NCBI GenBank assembly: GCA_017397205.1
Contig: JAFQJX010000230.1
Coordinates: 1-8,282 of the forward strand
Source: Clostridia bacterium
GTDB taxonomy: Bacteria > Bacillota > Clostridia > Oscillospirales > CAG-272
Direction of reading: 5' to 3'
DNA: 8,282 bases
This document shows, one piece after another, positions 6,461-8,282 of the stretch. A model generated the notes under the pieces. It saw nothing but the letters and a program-made list of their open reading frames with translations, was not told the DNA's origin and did no database searches. A program made the position numbers and the translations under genes. Numbering within the stretch: position 1 is the stretch's first letter; every line of letters starts with the position of its first letter.

Positions 6461-6577
6461 ATGAAGGAATATAGGACCCCTGAGCTTACGATACTGGTCT
6501 TTGAGACCGATGACGTGATCACAACCAGCCAGGTTGCGGTAACGCCTCGCCCTGTTCTTGAGGACGATCAGTTCTGA
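6461..6577 (+). CDS. 38-residue conserved-looking small peptide, co-transcribed with the secreted protein
   Basis: ATG 6461 starts 13 bases after the stop of the large secreted protein. Its ribosome site AAGGAGG (6446-6452) overlaps that stop codon and lies 8 bases from the ATG, so translation is likely coupled and strong. The peptide begins MKEYRTPELTILVFETDD, continues VITTSQVAVTPRPV and ends LEDDQF. It is acidic, has no signal peptide, membrane helix or cysteine, and seems too short for a fold of its own. The Y-x-x-P-E-(hydrophobic)-F-x-x-x-D-V-I-T-T-S pattern resembles short unannotated peptides I associate with clostridial genomes; I cannot name a family. A leader followed by a variable tail is the layout of ribosomally made modified-peptide precursors, but no maturation enzyme is in the window. 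A chaperone-like or assembly partner of the secreted protein is another option. A terminator follows within 40 bases. Confidence 0.7.
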   Translation: MKEYRTPELTILVFETDDVITTSQVAVTPRPVLEDDQF

Positions 6578-6613
6578 AACATCTGCTATGGATGCAAAAC
6601 CGCAAATAAAAGG

Positions 6614-6646
6614 AGCCGTCTGCCCACGGGCAGACGGCTTATTTTT
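6614..6646. terminator. Terminator of the secreted protein/peptide unit, likely bidirectional
   Basis: An 11-bp GC-rich stem (6614-6624 with 6629-6639) with a CACG loop is followed by TTATTTTT on the plus strand. The minus strand also continues into CCTTTTATTT, so it can end the minus-strand rlmA transcript, whose stop codon is about 65 bases away. Confidence 0.88.
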
Positions 6647-6703
6647 CACCTCTCTGACGAAGGGAAAGCAAAAAGAGAGCAACGCCTTAAAAACGGTTGA
6701 TAT

Positions 6704-7534
6704 CTACAGAAGGGAGCGTCGGTAGGTGAGCAGATGGAACTCTGCCGTGACGTCGAGGTGGGAGAGGCGCGCCAGGCGCTCCTTGCCCTCCCTTGGGGTG
6801 CGGAAGTAGTAGGGGGTCATGGAAAAGAGCGCCCCGATTTGCTCGCTTCCGTCAAGAGACAGACGGGTGGAAATCAGATCCTCGTGCAGAAGACGAAAGC
6901 CCGCGAGGGCAAAGTCCTGCACCTCGTTTTCGTAGGGCGTGTCGTACAGCACCTGCTTCAATTCAAAAAGGTGACGGCGCGCGGGGATTGCCATGATCAG
7001 AATACCGTCCTGCCTAAGAATCCGCAGATATTCCTCCCTTGCAAGCGGCGCAAAGAAATTCAGCACCATGTCGGCGCAGCCGTCGGAGAGCGGCATATCG
7101 TATACCCCCGCCACCAGCAGGGTCAGGGCGCCGCCCTTGACGGACGGACGGGTGCCCGCCGCGCGAAGCGCCTCCTTGGAAATATCAATGCCGATCCCAC
7201 GCGCTCCCCTTGAGGCAAGGGCGCGCAGAGCGCCGTCCGTATAGTAGCCCTCGCCACAGCCCGCGTCCACGAGCAGTCCCCCCTCCGGGAAATACTGCTC
7301 CGCGCGGTGCGTGAGCGCCTCCAGCAGGGGCGCATAATGCCCCGCACCAAGAAATGCCTGCCGCGCGAGAATCATCTCGCGGTTGTCTCCGTGGCCGCCG
7401 GGGCTATGACCCAGAAGCAGATTGGTATATCCGCGCCTCGCGGTGTCAAAGCGGTGTCCGAGGGGGCAAAGATAGCCCCCCTCCGCTTGAGTGAGCGCCC
7501 CACGGCAAACGGGGCAGACGATCAAATGCTCCAT
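6704..7534 (-). CDS. rlmA: 23S rRNA (guanine-N1-)-methyltransferase, RlmA family
   Basis: SAM-dependent enzyme methylating N1 of a guanine in the hairpin-35 loop of 23S rRNA. E. coli RlmA(I) acts on G745 and Gram-positive RlmA(II)/TlrB on G748; the second is likelier here by lineage, but the sequence alone does not decide. The product is 276 residues, the family length. The N-terminal zinc site is C7-P-x-C10 with C23-P-x-x-H27, followed by the family signature FDTARRGYTNLL (29-40) and REMILARQAFLGAGHY (52-67). SAM motif I is VDAGCGEGYY (89-98) and GIDIS (115-119) closes the ribose. NFFAPL (159-164) takes the place of the catalytic-loop motif seen as IYAPC in E. coli. RHLFELKQVLYD and MTPYYFR match later family blocks. 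The start at 7534 is set by AAGGAGGG (complement of 7540-7547), and the gene has its own promoter. Longer upstream starts would overlap that promoter. Confidence 0.95.
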   Translation of the reverse strand: MEHLIVCPVCRGALTQAEGGYLCPLGHRFDTARRGYTNLLLGHSPGGHGDNREMILARQAFLGAGHYAPLLEALTHRAEQYFPEGGLLVDAGCGEGYYTDGALRALASRGARGIGIDISKEALRAAGTRPSVKGGALTLLVAGVYDMPLSDGCADMVLNFFAPLAREEYLRILRQDGILIMAIPARRHLFELKQVLYDTPYENEVQDFALAGFRLLHEDLISTRLSLDGSEQIGALFSMTPYYFRTPREGKERLARLSHLDVTAEFHLLTYRRSLL

Positions 7535-7556
7535 AGGGCACCCTCCTTTTTTTCTC

Positions 7557-7585
7557 ATTATAGCCCTTTTTTGCCGTTGGGTCAA
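7557..7585 (-). promoter_or_regulatory. Sigma-A promoter for rlmA
   Basis: On the minus strand TTGACC (complement of 7580-7585), a 17-base spacer and a perfect TATAAT (complement of 7557-7562). Transcription should start near 7550, giving a very short leader of about 16 bases that contains only the ribosome site. Confidence 0.82.
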
Positions 7586-7593
7586 GAAAAGGG

Positions 7594-7622
7594 TGGAAAT
7601 GAGGGAAAAAGTGTGCTAAAAT
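7594..7622 (+). promoter_or_regulatory. Extended -10 promoter for ruvX
   Basis: TGC directly before TAAAAT (7617-7622) gives an extended -10. The -35 at 7594-7599 is TGGAAA (4 of 6), with a 17-base spacer. It is divergent from the rlmA promoter, with only 8 bases between the two -35 boxes, so the two polymerases may compete. Confidence 0.55.
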
Positions 7623-7651
7623 AAGAAAAAAGAAATCAGGAGGGACGCGCC

Positions 7652-8077
7652 GTGATAGGAAAGCTGCTGGGCGTTGACTACGGCGACCGCCGTACGGGAC
7701 TTGCCATCAGTGATGCGAGCGGATTTCTCGCAAGCGGAATCGGATATATCAGCGAAAGCGGTATGAAGCATACTGCCATTCGCGTGGCGCAGGAGGCAGA
7801 GGCGCGCGGGGCCGAGGGCATTGTCATTGGGCTTCCGCGCAATATGGACGGCACGGAGGGCTTCCGCGCAGACGCCGTCAAGGCGTTTGGCGCTCTTTTG
7901 GCAGAGGAAACCTCGCTCCCCATTTTCTATTTTGACGAGCGCCTGTCTACGGTACAGGCGCACACCCTGCTGACCCTCTCGGGCACCCACGGCAAAAAGA
8001 GAAAGGAGCGCGTGGACACCCTCTCCGCCGAGATTATTTTGCAGGACTACCTTGACCGCGAGCGGAACAGGAGGTAA
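7652..8077 (+). CDS. ruvX: Putative pre-16S rRNA nuclease / Holliday junction resolvase-like RuvX (YqgF)
   Basis: RNase H-like fold nuclease; E. coli YqgF takes part in 5'-end processing of 16S rRNA, and the family was earlier annotated as a Holliday junction resolvase. The product is 141 residues, full length. The first catalytic strand reads LLGVDYGDRRTGLAISD (5-21) with Asp9. GIVIGLPRNMDGTEG (56-70) is the second signature, FDERLST (94-100) carries Glu96, and KERVDTLSAEIILQDYL (118-134) supplies the final acid Asp122. The start is GTG 7652, with AGGAGGG (7638-7644) 7 bases upstream. The stop codon TAA overlaps the ribosome site of the next gene (AGGAGGT, 8069-8075), so the two are a translationally close operon. 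In many Firmicutes yqgF sits near yrzL and alaS; here that neighbourhood is not seen. Confidence 0.94.
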   Translation: MIGKLLGVDYGDRRTGLAISDASGFLASGIGYISESGMKHTAIRVAQEAEARGAEGIVIGLPRNMDGTEGFRADAVKAFGALLAEETSLPIFYFDERLSTVQAHTLLTLSGTHGKKRKERVDTLSAEIILQDYLDRERNRR

Positions 8078-8083
8078 AAGGCC

Positions 8084-8282
8084 GTGAAAAAAGCAGCGAA
8101 AATAGCCGTCAGAGTTTTACTCGCAATTCTGCTCTTTTCTTTCTTTTTTATGCGGCAATCCTGGGCTCCTGCTCAAAAGCAAGCCGTTCTTCGGGCAAAG
8201 ACGACTACACCGCGCTTTTGAATGAGGTGTATTCTGCGAATCAGCATATGCCGGCGATAGCAGAGCTTGGGCACTATGAGGA
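8084..8282 (+). CDS. Probable lipoprotein, N-terminal part, with apparent frameshift at a T6 run; runs off window
   Basis: GTG 8084 has a strong ribosome site (AGGAGGT, 8 bases away) and encodes a typical signal-peptide start, MKKAAKIAVRVLLAILLFSF. Its frame then reaches TGA at about 8219-8221. The frame one base back (-1) is open to the window end and reads YAAILGSCSKASRSSGKDD, then YTALLNEVYSANQHMPAIAE. Adding one T to the run of six at 8144-8149 joins the two into a signal peptide ending in a lipobox-like LGSC, with the Cys as lipidation site. That makes an outer-leaflet lipoprotein the best reading. No start codon exists in the second frame itself. A sequencing or assembly indel is the likeliest cause; mutation or slippage is possible. 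The domain beyond the window is unknown. It lies in an operon with ruvX. Confidence 0.5.

Noticed and set aside
5065..6522. 485-codon open frame on the minus strand opposite the secreted protein gene
   Set aside because: It is the mirror of codon bias in the plus-strand gene, with no ribosome site and a low-complexity, Gly/Val-rich product. The plus-strand gene has a promoter, ribosome site and signal peptide.
6588..6722. 44-codon plus-strand frame after the 38-residue peptide gene
   Set aside because: It runs through the terminator hairpin, has no ribosome site and overlaps the 3' end of rlmA.
8144..8150. TTTTTTA, the sequence of a classic -1 ribosomal slippery site
   Set aside because: Its codon phase is wrong for the GTG 8084 frame (codons are TTT TTT ATG, not TTT TTA), so a canonical -1 programmed shift is not supported.

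Overview
The window looks like a chromosomal segment of a fairly GC-rich member of the Clostridia (Firmicutes). The reasons are strong AGGAGG-type ribosome sites before nearly every gene, several near-consensus sigma-A promoters with 17-base spacers, GTG as well as ATG starts, and compact genes separated by rho-independent terminators. I cannot place it more narrowly from sequence alone.

Layout. Positions 1-844 hold the 3' part of dapA (lysine/diaminopimelate synthesis). trmB (tRNA m7G46 methyltransferase) follows at 902-1561, with its own promoter whose -35 box overlaps the dapA stop codon, and a terminator. Positions 1689-2447 encode a PlsC/AGPAT-like acyltransferase fold protein with a degenerate catalytic block. 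Positions 2461-3512 hold three small membrane-protein genes in alternating orientation, bounded by bidirectional terminators. One lies on the minus strand at 2515-2751, one on the plus strand at 2866-3100 (apparently frameshifted at a T7-G5 run), and one on the minus strand at 3138-3443. The last is built of 11-residue repeats plus a C-terminal membrane anchor.

Positions 3642-6646 form a self-contained transcription unit. A consensus promoter (TTGACA-17-TATAAT with an extended -10) drives a 910-residue secreted protein made of two tandem copies of a ~300-residue module and a second internal duplication at the C-terminus. A 38-residue peptide gene with a very strong ribosome site follows at once, then a terminator. 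This pair is the least explained and most interesting part of the window.

Positions 6704-7534 (minus strand) encode an RlmA-type 23S rRNA guanine-N1 methyltransferase. Divergent from it, ruvX/yqgF (7652-8077) is followed by the start of a probable lipoprotein gene that runs off the window and also carries an apparent frameshift at a T run.

The housekeeping genes (dapA, trmB, rlmA, ruvX) do not form one pathway. They are independent units on both strands. Two putative single-base frameshifts at T homopolymers in 8 kb suggest assembly indels, though slippage or phase variation remains possible.
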